This document shows positions 28,901 to 43,900 of a DNA stretch of 64,000 nt, in pieces. How positions within the stretch are numbered: the first letter of the stretch is position 1; each line of letters begins with the position of its first letter. The DNA comes from Aplysia californica (Eukaryota; Mollusca; Gastropoda; Aplysiida; Aplysiidae): assembly GCF_000002075.1 (NCBI RefSeq), contig NW_004797796.1, positions 34,463 to 98,462 on the forward strand, written 5' to 3'. The position numbers were made by a program, and so were the translations under genes. The notes under the pieces are model-generated. The model ran no database searches. It was not told the DNA's origin and saw only the letters and a list, made by a program, of their open reading frames with translations.

Positions 28901-31900
28901 GTACATTAATATCTTCAGAAAGACCTACTTTAAATTACTAGAAACAATGTCACCAACAAATAAGCCCAATACACATTCATAGGAGGCAAGTGCAACCCAG
29001 TTTGCTGAGGAATAAAACATGTGAATATCTAATCTCACATGTATATTCTGATGTTTACTTTCATTGTGTCATCTCTGACTTCTTTCCTCTTTACTTGTCA
29101 ACCTGAACAGAACGCGCTACCTTTGAAAATACCTATGTATGTCTTATACCCACTGCGTCAAAAAAAAAAAAGAGGAAAAAAACAAGACTCACCGTGCAGA
29201 GCAACATGCGCATATAGTGTTTGGTGGCCAGCTGGACACACTCAGGGTCACACAGGGTGAAGGCATGGATCACCTCCACCAGGGCGCTGACCGTCACATC
29301 AATGCTGGACAGACCTGTACACAGGCAAGATAAAACAAGAGGTCTCATCATATGTTTTCGCCTCATTGAAGACTACGCAAATCGCAACGGCACAAAAGCG
29401 ATTTGCTCTCAAATCTTTTTTTGTGAGTATGTAAAGGGGAAGGGTAAGGGGACACACTGAACATACCCACATATACTTGTATCACTGAGGGCATCAAGCC
29501 CCCATGTACATAACAGTTTAAAAAAATCTTCCATACTTTTGAGGTATCGAATTTTAATTTTGTATTTAAAAAAAGGCCATAAACTAAAGGAATAATACTT
29601 TTGCTCAGCATTTGTCTCTAAATGTTTACATTTCTAAGATTTCCTATACCTTCACAACAAAGCTATGTAGAATTGAAAACTTGTAACAATCATTTTAATT
29701 TTCAATATAAATAGTCGACTATAACAAAAGTCAGAAAACAGCTGCCACTGGGCGGTTTATAAGGAGACTGACACGAATTACTTTTATAATGCCAGGGCAA
29801 CCTCTGCAGTCCAACAAGGAAAGTTAAAACATGTAAAAACTAGCTGGGTGAGAGATGTAGCCTGAGGGGTAGAAATATGGCAAGACCAAGACTTTCCTTT
29901 AAACCACGAGGCACCAACATTCTGTTCTAAAGTAACCACAACATCTGAGAGAAAAAACTAATAATATACAGGAATTCCTTGAACAATTTTTAAAAAATTA
30001 AATATATGAACTAGTTACAACTTACAAATTTCCACATTTCTTCATCTCCCAATACTTGATGACAACTTTCTCCCAACACTCAAACCACAAAAAATTTGGC
30101 AAGTTAAAGGTGCCCTATACCACTTTTAACATAAATAAATGAATTGACAGTATCAGTAATTGCATATATGTAAAAAAAGGAGCTTCCAACCTGGCAAGCA
30201 GACAGGAGCCAGCATGGAGTTGGCAGGTTTTGAGGCATGTAGCCTCCAGAAGGCATCGACGAGCCTGGCTGTGAAATGTGTCTTCTCGGTCTCATTTAGG
30301 GCATAAAGGCCAGGGACACAGACTTTCTCATCGCTCTCTGAGGCCGCTTCCTCCTCCAGGTCCGTCACCTCCAGGGCTGAGGGTCACGATAAGCATATGT
30401 GAAGTCAGCAATTTTACACAGAGCAGAGAACACTACAACAGATTTAGGTATGCTAACACCACTGTTGATCAAGCAACATATTTCACTTCATAACCTAAGG
30501 GTAACAGAACACCTTTTCATTGTATTTTTAAAAACATTTAGTTGATGGCTTCAAAATTTGCCTTGGATAGGTGAACAGTTTCATATAAAAGGTCAATATC
30601 TCTTACACAGACATGTCTTGAGCAAAATATTATAGAACTAAGTCTCAAAAACTGATCCCAAAAACTGATTTGGGTGTTCGCTCACAATAAAACTAACTGC
30701 ATACTTCTAAAACCACTACAAAATACCTTTTCATCCAAACAATGGTTAAAGACAGAATACCAACAAAAAACCCAAAAAAAACATACGAAGGGGGTTCAAG
30801 AAATCTTTGGTCTAAATAGTTTAAAGGCAGGATTCATACCCAGACCAAAGACTTATTGAACCCCCCTCGTATTGTTTTAGAAATGTCTGTGCGTGTGCGT
30901 ATGCGAGTTTAAGTCAGAGTATGTATGTGTGTCTGTGTCTGTTTGTGTGTGAGCATAGAGTGTTCATATATGTTTATTGGAGGGATTGTATTGATATTAT
31001 GCTTTTCATGTATATTTTCTGTCACAGAAGGTGGAAAAAGCACACTTAACTTTTCTCAAGAAAAGGCTGATAAAGTATATCTCATTTCTTAATGACTGAT
31101 TACAAAATGTTCCCTTTGCAAGTTTTGCGCCCAAAGAGGAGCATAACCATTTCACAACAGACAGAGGGAAATGAATTTGATAAACATTGAGTCTTTGGTA
31201 ACACTGTTGAAAAAGGTTCTCATTTTAGTGGCCGCCTATCTATAACCCACCACAGTTTAAAAAAAAAAAAAAGAGTGTAAAGACAAAGCTCACCCTGTGA
31301 GGCACCTTGGTTCTCGGCAAACCTGACCAGGTTGTTGGGCCTGGACACAGAGACAGAGCGCACAGTGACCAGCATGCGTTGGAACGCCTCCACGTCCAAC
31401 CCTGTGATGTCTGGCGCCGCAAGGCACGACAAGACGTGCTTCAGCTGGGCTTGATCCTGCTCAGAGAGAAATATCCATTGTTACACTCAAGCTATTACAT
31501 TCTGTTTTTAAGACTCTAAAATTCTAAACTGTGCACAAATAAAACTATGAAAGTAAATTAAATAAATCAATAGACTTAGCACTGTTCTTTTCTAATTAAG
31601 ACTTCAGCAAATAAAACTTTGACAGACATCAGGAACGGATGAAAACAAGAATGCAATGTTCTTTGTTTTCCAATTAATTCCCTTTGATGACTTTTTACAG
31701 CCATATTCTGTTGCTAACCTGTGACTAAATGTTACTTAACTTGACTGGGGGTGGCGACGGGGAAATAAGACCTATCTCAAAACAAAAGATAGTAAAAGAC
31801 ATAGCAGCAAAGAGACATTTTCAGCATCTAAATGAGACAAAATAACGAGATAGAATACATATTAGATACAAGCCACTATCACAGGATGTAGACCATTGAC

Positions 31901-34900
31901 CAGTAAGTACAAATGCTGGCCCTATTGCATTAATTTGACAAATACTTTGTATCAAAACAAAGAATAATTTGCCCCTCTCTAATTTTGAGTTTTGAGTACA
32001 TAAAATAATAACCAAAAAAAGTATTTATCGTGCTATCATCTGATTAATTCTGTCACTTGTGTCTCTCAAAAACGACCAGCAATTATTCTCCCCTCTCCTA
32101 CCCATGAGTTCGCTATGCACCTAGTAGTGGGCTCAATGTTAGTTTAGCTGGCATCACACAGGACTATGATGCCAATGACCTTGGTTCAAGCTCATAAAAT
32201 GGTACTTGAATTGGAAGTTCTTCGAGGAGTTTCAATTGCTCCTCACTCAATTGGCCAAGCCTGACAGACACTGATGTTAAATTCGGAGGCCCAGCCATTT
32301 AAAAAGCCTTACTGAGTTTTAAGAAAAGATGAACTCACATCCTGCTATCAGCCTCACAGAAACCATTTCAATAAGCAAAGACTGAAGTGCCCTGTGGTCA
32401 TCTGACTGCCTTTGTCTCTCCAGACCTGTCACACATCTGTCTCCCCGCTCTTACCCAAGAGATTGCCACGTACCTTGTGGTTGTGATAAGACAGCTTGTT
32501 GGAGAAGAGAGAAGCCAGCAGGGACTTGGTGTGAATCTCAACCAAATCTGGGGTGGTCAGGGTGAGCAGTGATGTTGCCAGAGCCAGCGTCTTTTCTCTG
32601 CGGCCATCTTTCTCATCAGTTGGAGACGCCAAAGTGAAGGCACCATCCAAAACCTCAAGAGCACTGCTCAGCAAACTGGAAAGCACAATATTTGCACTAC
32701 AGGGGAGGGAAAGAATATTGCCCAGAGCTTAAGAAGGGAGATAAACCATCTTATTGAAGAAGGACAAACATAGGCAAATAGGTACATTGGTAAAAGGATA
32801 AAGTGCTGACAATACAGCACAAAAGAAGCTTCGTATCAAGTCTTTTTGGTTACTTTTCTGACTAAATTGGTGTTGTGCACCTTGTTTCATTAGACACCGG
32901 AAAGATAATACAACAAAGTTTTCACTTTCCACTATCCCTAATAGAATAGTATTTACCAATGTGTCCTTCTTCTAACAAATGGCAGAGACATGGAAACAGC
33001 ATTGCAGAGACTTTCCAAAACGACGAAAACATATTCTGTTCAGAGACAAAGTGGAACACCATACAATAGAAAGAGAAACTTGTTTCGCATTATGAAATGT
33101 TTCAGTTTAGTTTTAGGGAAAGTTTTACAGCACTTGTATCACAATAAGGTCAATAAGGTGCAGAAGATTAGGGGGGTTACAAGAGAGTAAAAAACACCCC
33201 AAAAAAAGTAGGAGAGAAAAGGAGGACATATGTTTTGTTTTAGTTCTAGTAGAGGTGTTACGGCGCTCGCAACTGCATAAGATCATATGAGCACCAAGGG
33301 ATGGATGTCAACAGAGAAATTCTTACAGGGAATCAGACTTACTCTGCTCATCCTCCAACTTCAACAGCACAAAGTCTGCTTCGACTATCAAGGCACCCCG
33401 GAAATAGCAGGTCACAAGAGTGTGACAAAAATACAAAAGAAGTAGAGGACAAATGATGATAGTAAGGAATAGGAAAGAAAAAGCAGCCCTTCCCTGTTGC
33501 AGTTCAGACACAGTTATGAGCATGACACTGATGAATCAGCCCCTTTACAATTCTACTGTGCATAAGAACATGTAAATGTCCCCCCTTTGGAGTGGCCTAA
33601 AGACACTTCAGTCAGTAGTACCGCTCCGGGAGGTTGACAGATGTTTAATAGGAAAGAAGGAGTAAACCACACCAGGGCACCCACCAACCACCCATCCATC
33701 ATGAAACGGGAGTGGAGAGGAAATTAACTTTCAAAAACACTTCGGTTCACAGATCTGAACAGTAAGTCAGGAGCAAAAAATGTGCCATCCTAAAGCCACA
33801 AAAATGGCTCATGGCAATCAACCAGAGGAGTTGGGCCTCTGTCAGTGGGACCATTTATATATTTCCCTATTAACCCCCCAGCCACGCCACCCCCCCCCCA
33901 GCCAGCTTGGGGTACTTTTTTCTATTTCTGCAACTCACTTGTCAGCAACAGTCATGGGGAGTGGAGCAGCCGGGGTACTCTCAGCCTCAGCGTTGCTGGC
34001 CCCGTTGGAGGAACTGGTGAGCTTGGAGGTGGTGGAGGAGGCCACAGAAGGCTCAGGAAAGTCCTCCTGTTCCTCCGGCCAGCCAAACACTTCCTTTGTC
34101 TTGGTGTAGATCTTCACAGAGTCCACCATAGTGATGGAGTTGGGGTCCGCACTACAGCCAACTGAAATATCCACAGATCTCATGAACATCTGTTTGTTTT
34201 TTGTTCTTGTCTAACATGGGCTAAATACCCTCATAGACACAACTAAGCTATTTCAACGACTGGCTGCACACTGATGGGTTTCATTGTTCCACCAGACCCT
34301 TCATTGACAGAACCAAACAAAATGGAGGTGGATGGAAGACACAGTAAGCATGTACAAGAGCTATTGGTGGGACAGCGAACCACTTCTGATTTACATCCCT
34401 CATCCCATTTCGAATGTTCAATATCAGTATTTGGGGTTAATTTTCTATCTGTAAATGATGACTATTTTTCCTGAACTTCTCAAGTCTCAGCACCAATATC
34501 TTGCCTGTTGGTTTGGCTTCCTGTTTTCATTTTTTTGCTTTTGCTATTTAACTATTTTTCATGTTAATATCAGTTTCATTACAGGATTTGTCTTTAATCT
34601 CTAATCAGGAGATGTTCTCAAACTTCTTCTAAATGCTTACAGAAAACTATTATTTTGTTGGGTTTTTTTTAACTTAAATAAAACCCATGAAGAAAACTGC
34701 AAGTACTAATTACTAAACTTACAACACAAAAATCCAGGACCAACAATGTTAAAAATGCACAACCAAAATCAATTACAATGAAAGCTTATACACACAAAAT
34801 TGTAGTCAAAAACAAAACAGAAAACTTCATAATAGCTATGCCCTGAGACAAGTTGAAAGACTGCAATAGTCCTACAAACATTCCCTGTCAATACTTACAA

Positions 34901-37900
34901 AAGACATTCAACTTCTTGTCTGCTGTAAGTGACTCCTCGCGGGTGAAAGGGATGTCAAACCATCTTGGTCTTGAATTCAACTGAAGAAATAATACAATAT
35001 TTGCTTTTGAACTTTTCTGTAAATCAACAACTAAAAATTTTTTTTGTAAAACCAAGACAAAAGGCAGCATAACCATATAAATGGGGCTCAGGAAAAGACA
35101 TAAATTTATGCCATTTTTTTTCTCGGTTTACTCAAGACTTTGATAAATGACTAAGACTATTATCATGGCATATTTACAATAAGCACAAATAAAATGATTA
35201 AATGTGAAGCATGCTGACAAAATGAGTTACTTCTTGAATACAAGCCCTATGGAAATTGATACATCATGCTTTTTATGGGTGAAGTTTTTAAAATTTATAA
35301 GTATGAAATAGTAAAGGGCATGTTCTACTTAAGGAATCTGGCATCAATAGAAAATCTTCAAATTAGACCCTAGAGTTGATTTTTGGCCAATATCTCCATT
35401 TGTGGATTTCGAGAAGTAACTCATTTTGTCAGCACACTTCACAAATATAGAATACCTACACGAATTATACCTGCCAATATTGAAAGTGGACATAAAGAAT
35501 TGGGAATATTCGTCATCTAAGAGTGTTTCCAGGCAGGGCATTCAAGCCACATATGGGTCCAGGTGTCTTTTATTTTCTATCATTTTCATGGTGATCTGAA
35601 ACCCACTCAAAATTCGGAATATATAACATGCAAATTAACCCTTTTAGATATATTAACGGTGAAAAAAATGAAACTTGTGTAAAACGTGAAACAAATAACC
35701 AGAAAAAGTTTTCAAACCATTTGGTGATACCAATATTACCAGAGGAAGCTTGAAAACTTTTTAAATAACAGTTGAGCCTTTTCTGCACTTTTTTTTCGAA
35801 CGAAAAGATTTGACAGCTCTTGCAGAAATTAGTTTTTTTTTAATATTCTGGGCATTCTGCATGACTGCAAAAACAAAAACTGATGCCACTTACAAGTGGC
35901 TTACACGTCTGAGATGACTTGTGCCCAACTCTGGCAAGGAAAGTGAAGACAACAGAAAAATCTTACCTGAACGTGAGTACTTCTGCCAAACACCTCCACG
36001 TAGGCAGGGGCTCTCTCTGAACTCTGTGAGCCCACCAACACCCGCAGACCCACCATCACTGTGGTGCTGTTTGTGTTGGTCACTTCCACAGTGAATCCAG
36101 TGGGCTGGCAGGGATAAAATGGGACAAATTAAGATATTCAGGAGAGAAATCATTCATGCAGCCAAAATAACAAATGAAAAAAATTCAGCAGAGACCAATC
36201 ATCTGTGATGGCAAAATGGGAAATTAATATACTTATGAATAACAAATGATCATGCTTGTGGACAACCACATACACTTAATCGGCAGAGAAAACGTTTGCA
36301 GGTACTTTCCCATCTGAACCTTCAGTACCCTCTCATTTTCAGTTATTGAAAATTAGGTAATCTTATGAACCATGTGTTCAATCAAAAAATCAATAAATAG
36401 TAAGGCACAGGAGTACATTGTTCTTTCTACTAAAAACAATAGAAAAATTACATATCCCTAGCAGCCAGTTTGTAGAATGTATTCCAGTATTTACCTTGGT
36501 ACTAGCAATGTAGAGGCCACTGGTGTTGAGTCTGCTCTTCACTTGCTGCATGTTGTACACTTGCAGAATGTCATTGCCACCATACTGAAGAAAGAACAAA
36601 TCCACAAAAGCATTAACCCTTAGATGGCTGATCGCGCCGGCCCGAATTTCCGTAAAGTGCTGATCGCGACCGGCGGTGGTGATAGACATTGGCATAGTAT
36701 AACGCGATATACAAAAAGAACAAAGTACTAATTTTTATACTGCTGGCTAGTAGGCTACGCAGAATTGATTTCACCCGCCATTTTTTTTGTCACGGGTTTC
36801 GATCGAGGCGTGAGGAGTTTTTTGTTTCACGTTAAAGTCAAGTGATAGTGAAGTCGGAAAATCGCGATAAACATGAAAATAGTGTCACATCAGATTCAGA
36901 TGAAGATGTTCCACGTATTTTCCTTGAATCGGAAGATGATTTCGAGGGTTTTGATGCTAGAGCTAACACTTTGTGGAATATAACATAGGCCTACGAAGCG
37001 TCTAGACTCTGGTCTAGATTTAGAGATTTAATGAACCGGCAGTTTTTATTCAGTCATTTCCAACACCACTACTACAACAATAACTTCACAAAATACTTTT
37101 TGCTTCACATATTCATAAAGAACTTTCAATATTCTAAAACTTTTATTCTTACCTTCATTAGAAAATTTGACAAATAAAAAGGTTATTGGCAAAAAAAAGT
37201 GTATGTGCAAACCTGGCGTTTTTCCTAAATAAATTCAGCACAGAGGGAAAATATAAGGGGAAAGAAGTCAGTCCTCTAAGGGTTAAAACAACATATGATA
37301 TAAAATCTAACTGTATTAAATTATTAACTGCCTGTACCAGTCAAAGTCGTCAAACCCTTTTAGAGAAAAATACAACAAGAACTGCAGAATAGCAATGAAC
37401 CATTCAAATGAAAAATGTTACTAAGAATCAAATCAGTCCAATACAATGTAACAATAATCACAATGACCTTCATATCATAAATGACACAATGATCAGGTAT
37501 GAATACCTTTACTACCAATTAGACGCATATCATTTCTATTCATTTTTATTTTCACATAACCACAACTACTGTCATTGCAATTCAGCTGAAACAGTATGGA
37601 GACAGACAGTACATAGAATAATATCAAGCATTTTTTAAAATTTACAAGCTCACCTCCACATCGTTTGAGTGTTGGCAGTGTTCAAAGAAATCCACAGGGA
37701 AAGTCACGGAGCTCGTGGGTCGACCTGATATAAAGACACCATACAAAAGATTACTACCTATCACAGAAAAACTGAGAAACAATGAACATGTACCATTTGA
37801 ACGATGGTGCCAGAAATACATCATAAATTGAACAGTGACTTTTTTCAAATATGAGTAAAAACACAAGCACATCACATCATGAGCAAAGAAGCGGAGCGAA

Positions 37901-40900
37901 GAGCTATCTGCATATACTAAAAAGGAAACAATTATTCATAGATCATCTAGGGATAAGTTTAGTTCTGATGCACCACTATCATTATCAAACTGAAATCGTC
38001 AAACTGTAATTGATAAAGTGTACATTTCAAAGAGACAGGTCTTAATAATGAGATAACTAATTTTAAATATCAAATTAAAAAACTTCAATCAGCACTCTCA
38101 TTTACAGTTCTACTAATAATAAACTGCAAAATGCCAGGTTCTCAAATCTTTAGAAAATAAAAATCAAACAGCTCATGAAATGCTGCAGAATAATAAGATA
38201 AGATAAGATAAGATACATCTTTATTGTCTAGATCCCGGCACATTGGTTTGGTGTTTCACCACGTGTACACACACACACACACATACAAACACACACACGC
38301 GCACACACGCGCACACACACGTAGGCTTACAATCACATGCATAATATAAATGAGCAGCAATATAAACAATAATAATCGTAAGCTAGATACACACTCAATG
38401 TTATTTTGATGTATGCTTAAAGGTCTAAAGTATACTTATACAAGATGGTTAAGATGGAAGCATTTTGATAGATGATTGTCAAAATGACTTTCTGTATCTT
38501 TCTTTATTACAGATCAGAAGCCTAAGTCTTTTACTTCTGACTGATGTTTTTATTTGAGGGAACAAGGCATGTTTGTTGTCTAAAAAGATGGAATTAATTT
38601 TTGTTTTGAGCAAGCTGTTATGTACAATTCATCCAAGTAGGGGAATGTAGATGTTGAAATTTTACATGTTTTCCGTATTAGTCGATTTAATTTTTCTTTT
38701 TGTTGTCTTGTGTTCCCGGCCCATGCTGTTATACAAAAATTGATCATACTTTCTATGGTTGAATGGTAGAGCATGGACATCAATGTTTTATCAACTTTAA
38801 AATACTTTAGCTTCCTTAGAAAAAATAGTCTTTTGTTCACTTTTTTATGCAGGAGAGAAGTGTGGACATGCCAGTTGAGTTTGTTGTCTATTGTAACACC
38901 CAAATACTTATAGTCAGACACTTGCTCGATGTTTTCACATTTAATTTCGAATGGCTGCAGGGGCAGTTTCTTTATTCTAAAATCAACAACAAGAATCTAA
39001 ATAGTCTTAAAATCATAACAATATACCAATGTAAACAGTTTCTCTTTTCCCCTTCAAAATGATTAATAGCACACAGAAGTAACACCAATATCAATTTTGC
39101 ACAGAGTATTCAAATTCAACAATTCACATGTTGGACTTAGGTACTGGTACTGAAAACAGCAGGGGCAAGCTCCCCTGAGAACATATATTCTTCACTACTA
39201 CCCAGTTTTGTAAATATCTGTCAATTTTAGGTTAAAGACAAACGTACCAGATTTGACAATCCTCTTCTTCTTGATAGGCTTCAGCACTGAAATGGGGCTC
39301 TGGGGCTGCAGGTACGGCGACATCCAGAAGTTAGTGGACTCGACGTTTGCCATGTAAATTCTCAGGCTTCCATCTTCACACAACAAGATCATGGTGGTGC
39401 GATGCTGGACCCATAAGGTAAAAAGACAATTATAATGTAAGAGTGCACAGAAATTTCTTCAGGAGCTCAACTTGACACAAACCAGCCATATCAAAGGCAG
39501 AGCACTAAGCTCAGAGGGAAGAGTAAAGAAGGAAGAAAGAAGGCAGACAAAGTACACTGAAGCAAATATCACATGTGTATATTTGGGTAAAGATTTTTGT
39601 AAGTTTTGCTAGGTGGTTGGAAAGAAGGCAAGGTTCTCCTAGATATAACTAACATTAACTCATACCACCAAATTAGCCGAATCTATAAAAGGTTTGAAAG
39701 TATGTGGCCAATACACTTATCAGCATGCAATGAATACACATCTCTCTGAACATAACAAATTTCTAATTAACCAAATGCGGTCTACAGATTTTAAACCATA
39801 ACAAGACCAAAACAACAAATGTTCGCTTCAAAGCACATGGGGGTTATCCGGAAAAATGCTAGAAAATTAAAGGTAAAGTTTTTGCCCTTGTTCATTTTCT
39901 TTAAAAGACAAGAAGAATTTTCTCTATAACCAAACAAATATATACACCACTGAAACCAAACTTCTCCTATAGGAAGGGCAATGCCTACTTTTGGTGCAGG
40001 TCAAGATTTCTGGAAACCCCCAAAATCTGGGTTAGCCCGCTTGTCCTTAAAAGCGATCAAATGTGAACATCAGACAGAATAGTTCAAGTAGCTATTGTAT
40101 CACAGAGCAACCACAGCAAACTTATGAGGTGTGAGAGGTAAAAACCACAAACCTGGTCAGAATTTGAAGCCGGATGGCGGATGGCAACCACATCCTGGAT
40201 CTAGAGCGGAAAAAATGTTGCCAAAACATTAGAAACATAATCAAATACTAGTGCTCTAGCGTGCTAGATAATATGAGGTAAATAACAATACAACTGTAAA
40301 TACCAATTTTGAAGTCAGTACTACAGTTTTGAAAGGCACTGAAAGAAACTCAATCCTTCAAACTTTGGGTCTTTTGAAATAGAAACAACATGGCAAACAG
40401 TTGAAAAATAAATCAGACTATAAAAATTCTTGAGACTAAGGAAAGAAGCAGTGAAAAAAATGAACATTGCATTCAAGAAAAGAAACATTATATTAAAAAA
40501 CAATGGATTTCTTTTTTTCTTCTTTCTGCAACATTAGTTTAAAAACTGAAGTTCTATTCTTTAATGAAAATTGATGCAAATATTCCATGAATCAATTCCA
40601 GCACATGCTGTTTGTCAACCCCATTTCTACCCCCCCCCCTATAAAAAAACCAACAACCCTCTCTGCCTTTCACCTTTGCCTTGGCAGGCTGCACTTTAAT
40701 CTCCTGCAGCATGATGGTGTGTGGCTTGACCATGAGCACAATGGGGTTGTTGGTGGCCTGGGCCATGCAGTACAGCAGGCCTGTGTGACCCGGCACCTCC
40801 GACCATGACACAAGGGGCTGACTGCTGCCCCCCTTGCTGCTGCCGTTGCTGCTGTTGAGGAAGAGAAAGATAACACACATGAAGACGAAAAGTCAACAGA

Positions 40901-43900
40901 GAGGGAAGGAATAAAAGAATTTAGTAAGTTTCTTCATATGGCATGATTTTTAAAGAAATTTTTCAGCACCCATTTTCAATACCACTAAAAAAGACAGACA
41001 CCAAAAAACAAAGTTTCCTTTATATATAAAATTATCTTTTCTTTCTTTATTTTTCACTTCAGTATTTCATTTCATCTTCGTGGGCCATACTCGCCATCTT
41101 CTGATCATGCTCAAAGATATTTTTCAGACAGCTCTTCACAACTTACCTTTTGAAAGAGATAGGAAACAGGTTGGTCACAGTTGAGAAATCCTTTGCCACA
41201 GGGGCAGCAAAGCTCTTACCTGTGAACAAGAAAAACATTTCAAAATAAATTTTGTCTCTTTTTCTGAACAGAAAAAACCCTTTATAATACACTTCAAAAT
41301 AATCATGTTTTATTCAATTTCCAAATCAGCAAAATTTCTGAGAAACTGCTAACAAAGTTCAATTAAGAGATAAACCAGAAGAATGAGAATAAAGTCACCC
41401 TTAACATGGTTCAGAAGAAAACAAAATTCTGAAAGATCAATATTATGAGTGTTAAGAAACAATAAAATGCTTCCGTTCCTATAACATAACAAGACCAAGC
41501 CAAGAGTATGAAGAGCCTTGAAAACTCCCCAAGAACACCCTACTGGGGATTAAAACTGGTGTCATATTCACAATATCCTAGCCATACATTTACTGCACTA
41601 TCTGTGTGTCCAACGACAACAACAAAAAAGACACCAACAACACATAGTAACAACTATTACAACTGTCCTCCTTACCCTGTGTGTAACTGAAGAAAAGCAG
41701 CTGTAGTGCATGGGAGTAGTACACCGACACACCCCCGCCTGCCACTTGCCCATTCACATCCTGCAGACAAAACAACAACCATGTACATACTGATAGTTGG
41801 CATCAGTAGCATTGTGATTAGGCTTATGGATTCACAACAAACCTAATCCTAGTCAAGGCCCAAATCTGTGTCTTTTAGAAAGATACATATCTCAAATCTA
41901 ACTGCACACATAAAAAGATAATTTTCTTACAATTCTTTCATTTAAAAAGCGTGTGGTTTTGCATCTCTCATGAAAGCCACAAAGAAAAAACAAGTTCTGA
42001 AAAACTCTACTAAAGCTTGAGCATGGTCGGGGTAACTTTTTGTAAGGTTTTATTCCACTGCCCATCTCCATCATTATCAAACCCTGTTGCTCAAAAAGTG
42101 GTTCACCTGTCAGCATTATCTTTCTGTAAGGTAGCAGACATTGAAAGTTTCTTAACATCCCTCTTTTCTTTCTTGCCTTTTCAGTATTCACCTTTGACAG
42201 TAAATTGCACTTTTATTTCAAATACGGCATAACCACCTTTAAGACAACATTGAGATGTGGTCGTTTCTCACCTTGAGATCAGAATGTTTGACCTCCAGCA
42301 CATTCGTGATGTAGAACGGTCCGTGTCGGGCAGAGCTGGAGTCCTCCAGCGTTTGAGTGTAAATGTAACCTGAAGAGGCCATCAGGACCATGGCACGGCT
42401 CTCATCATTGAAGATGAAGGTCACATCGCGAATTTTGCCGCTGGGCAGCAGGAAGTAGTACTGGGGGCTGATGGCATCCACTGCTAGGTTGTAAATCTAC
42501 AAGATAAAAGCGCCAGAGTACAAACACGTTTGTTACAACAGACTTCTGAGAGGAGGTCTTCTTTAACAAACAGTAAGTACATATAGATCAAAGTCATGAT
42601 GTAAAATACAAAAACTGAAAGATGCTGTGAGGTGACTACAAACTAGAGGTGTTAACAAGTGAGAGCTGTTGGACATAAATCCAGATAGCATTACATGTCC
42701 CTGTTTTCCAAATACAGAAACAGTAAACATTTGCTCTATCAGTCATTCCAGCTAAAAAATAGACCTTTCGAAAAGTCAAGACATCATCAACATTTTTTCT
42801 TTGATGCTGATAGCCTACTCCTCATGAAGAGAATGCATCGGCTGCTCTTACCTTGACAAAGTCAGCAGTGATGATGGCTAGCTCGGTCTGGGAGCCGGGA
42901 AGCCACACAGCCTGGGAGGAAAAAGACGAGACATATAAATAAGTTTTTGGTTTAGGCTTGCTTAAGTTGACTACAAAGAAACATATTGACACCATAACCG
43001 CCATTTAGTGCAAGAAAAATCAAGATCAACGGTAAGAAACAATAGAGAGGAAAAAAACCAAACAGGGATCCACAAGTGCTGCCCTCTAACCACACACAAC
43101 AAATGAGATAAAAGGCATGTATTTAGAAGTCAAGTATTACCCTAAAAATGAAACTATTTTTTGTTTTGTTTTTAGGTGCATATCTGAAGCTTAAATAACC
43201 TTTTTTTTTTCAAAGAAACAAGATTGTAATAGTTAAAAGGTTTCCAAATGATCTCACAGAAGTAACCAAAGGAGCATTTAACAAGATGCAGACAAGACAG
43301 AAATATTTCAGCTGAGGGGAATCTTACACAACAGTAATGTTAAGTGGTTATGCATTTCTACTATTCAATCAGCGCAACTTTTCTCCACATTGAGACAACA
43401 AAACTTTGTTATGTACAGCTGACAAACAATTCTGAGTAATTTCCTGGTTACTTGATAGCTTGCCACATTGACAACCTGTGAATGATAGCAGTACGAGTCT
43501 GACAGGCTCACTGTTTCAAGTCCCTTAGGGAACTGAGAGGTTCAAGTCCAAAGGAAACTTTGAGAAGTCATGCAAGCTGTTTATGGAAGGGGGCAACAGA
43601 CAGTCAACAAAACATCACGTGACTGCTCAGTCATGCAAAATTCAGCCCCTATGTTCTCAGCACACACCTTGATGATGAAGTTTCCAGTGGCCAAAGACGG
43701 GTGCAACACAAGATGGTCCGCCACTGTACCAGAACTGGTGAAGGTCATCACGTGGCAGTCCTGTACTCATGAGGAAAGTGAAAAAAGCCCCCAAAAAGAG
43801 GTAATTAATAGACTGATAATAATGATCTTTTAAACTTTTCCAAAAATTATTTTACATGAAAACAATTAAATGCAAAACTTTCCTCTGATGTTTCAGAGCT

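Noticed and set aside
33323-33523. Minus-strand frame ending [19 protein letters not shown] as a possible extra UBR4 exon
   Set aside because: Exons 31 and 32 already join in phase and match human across the junction; the frame lies inside a nested LINE 3' end.
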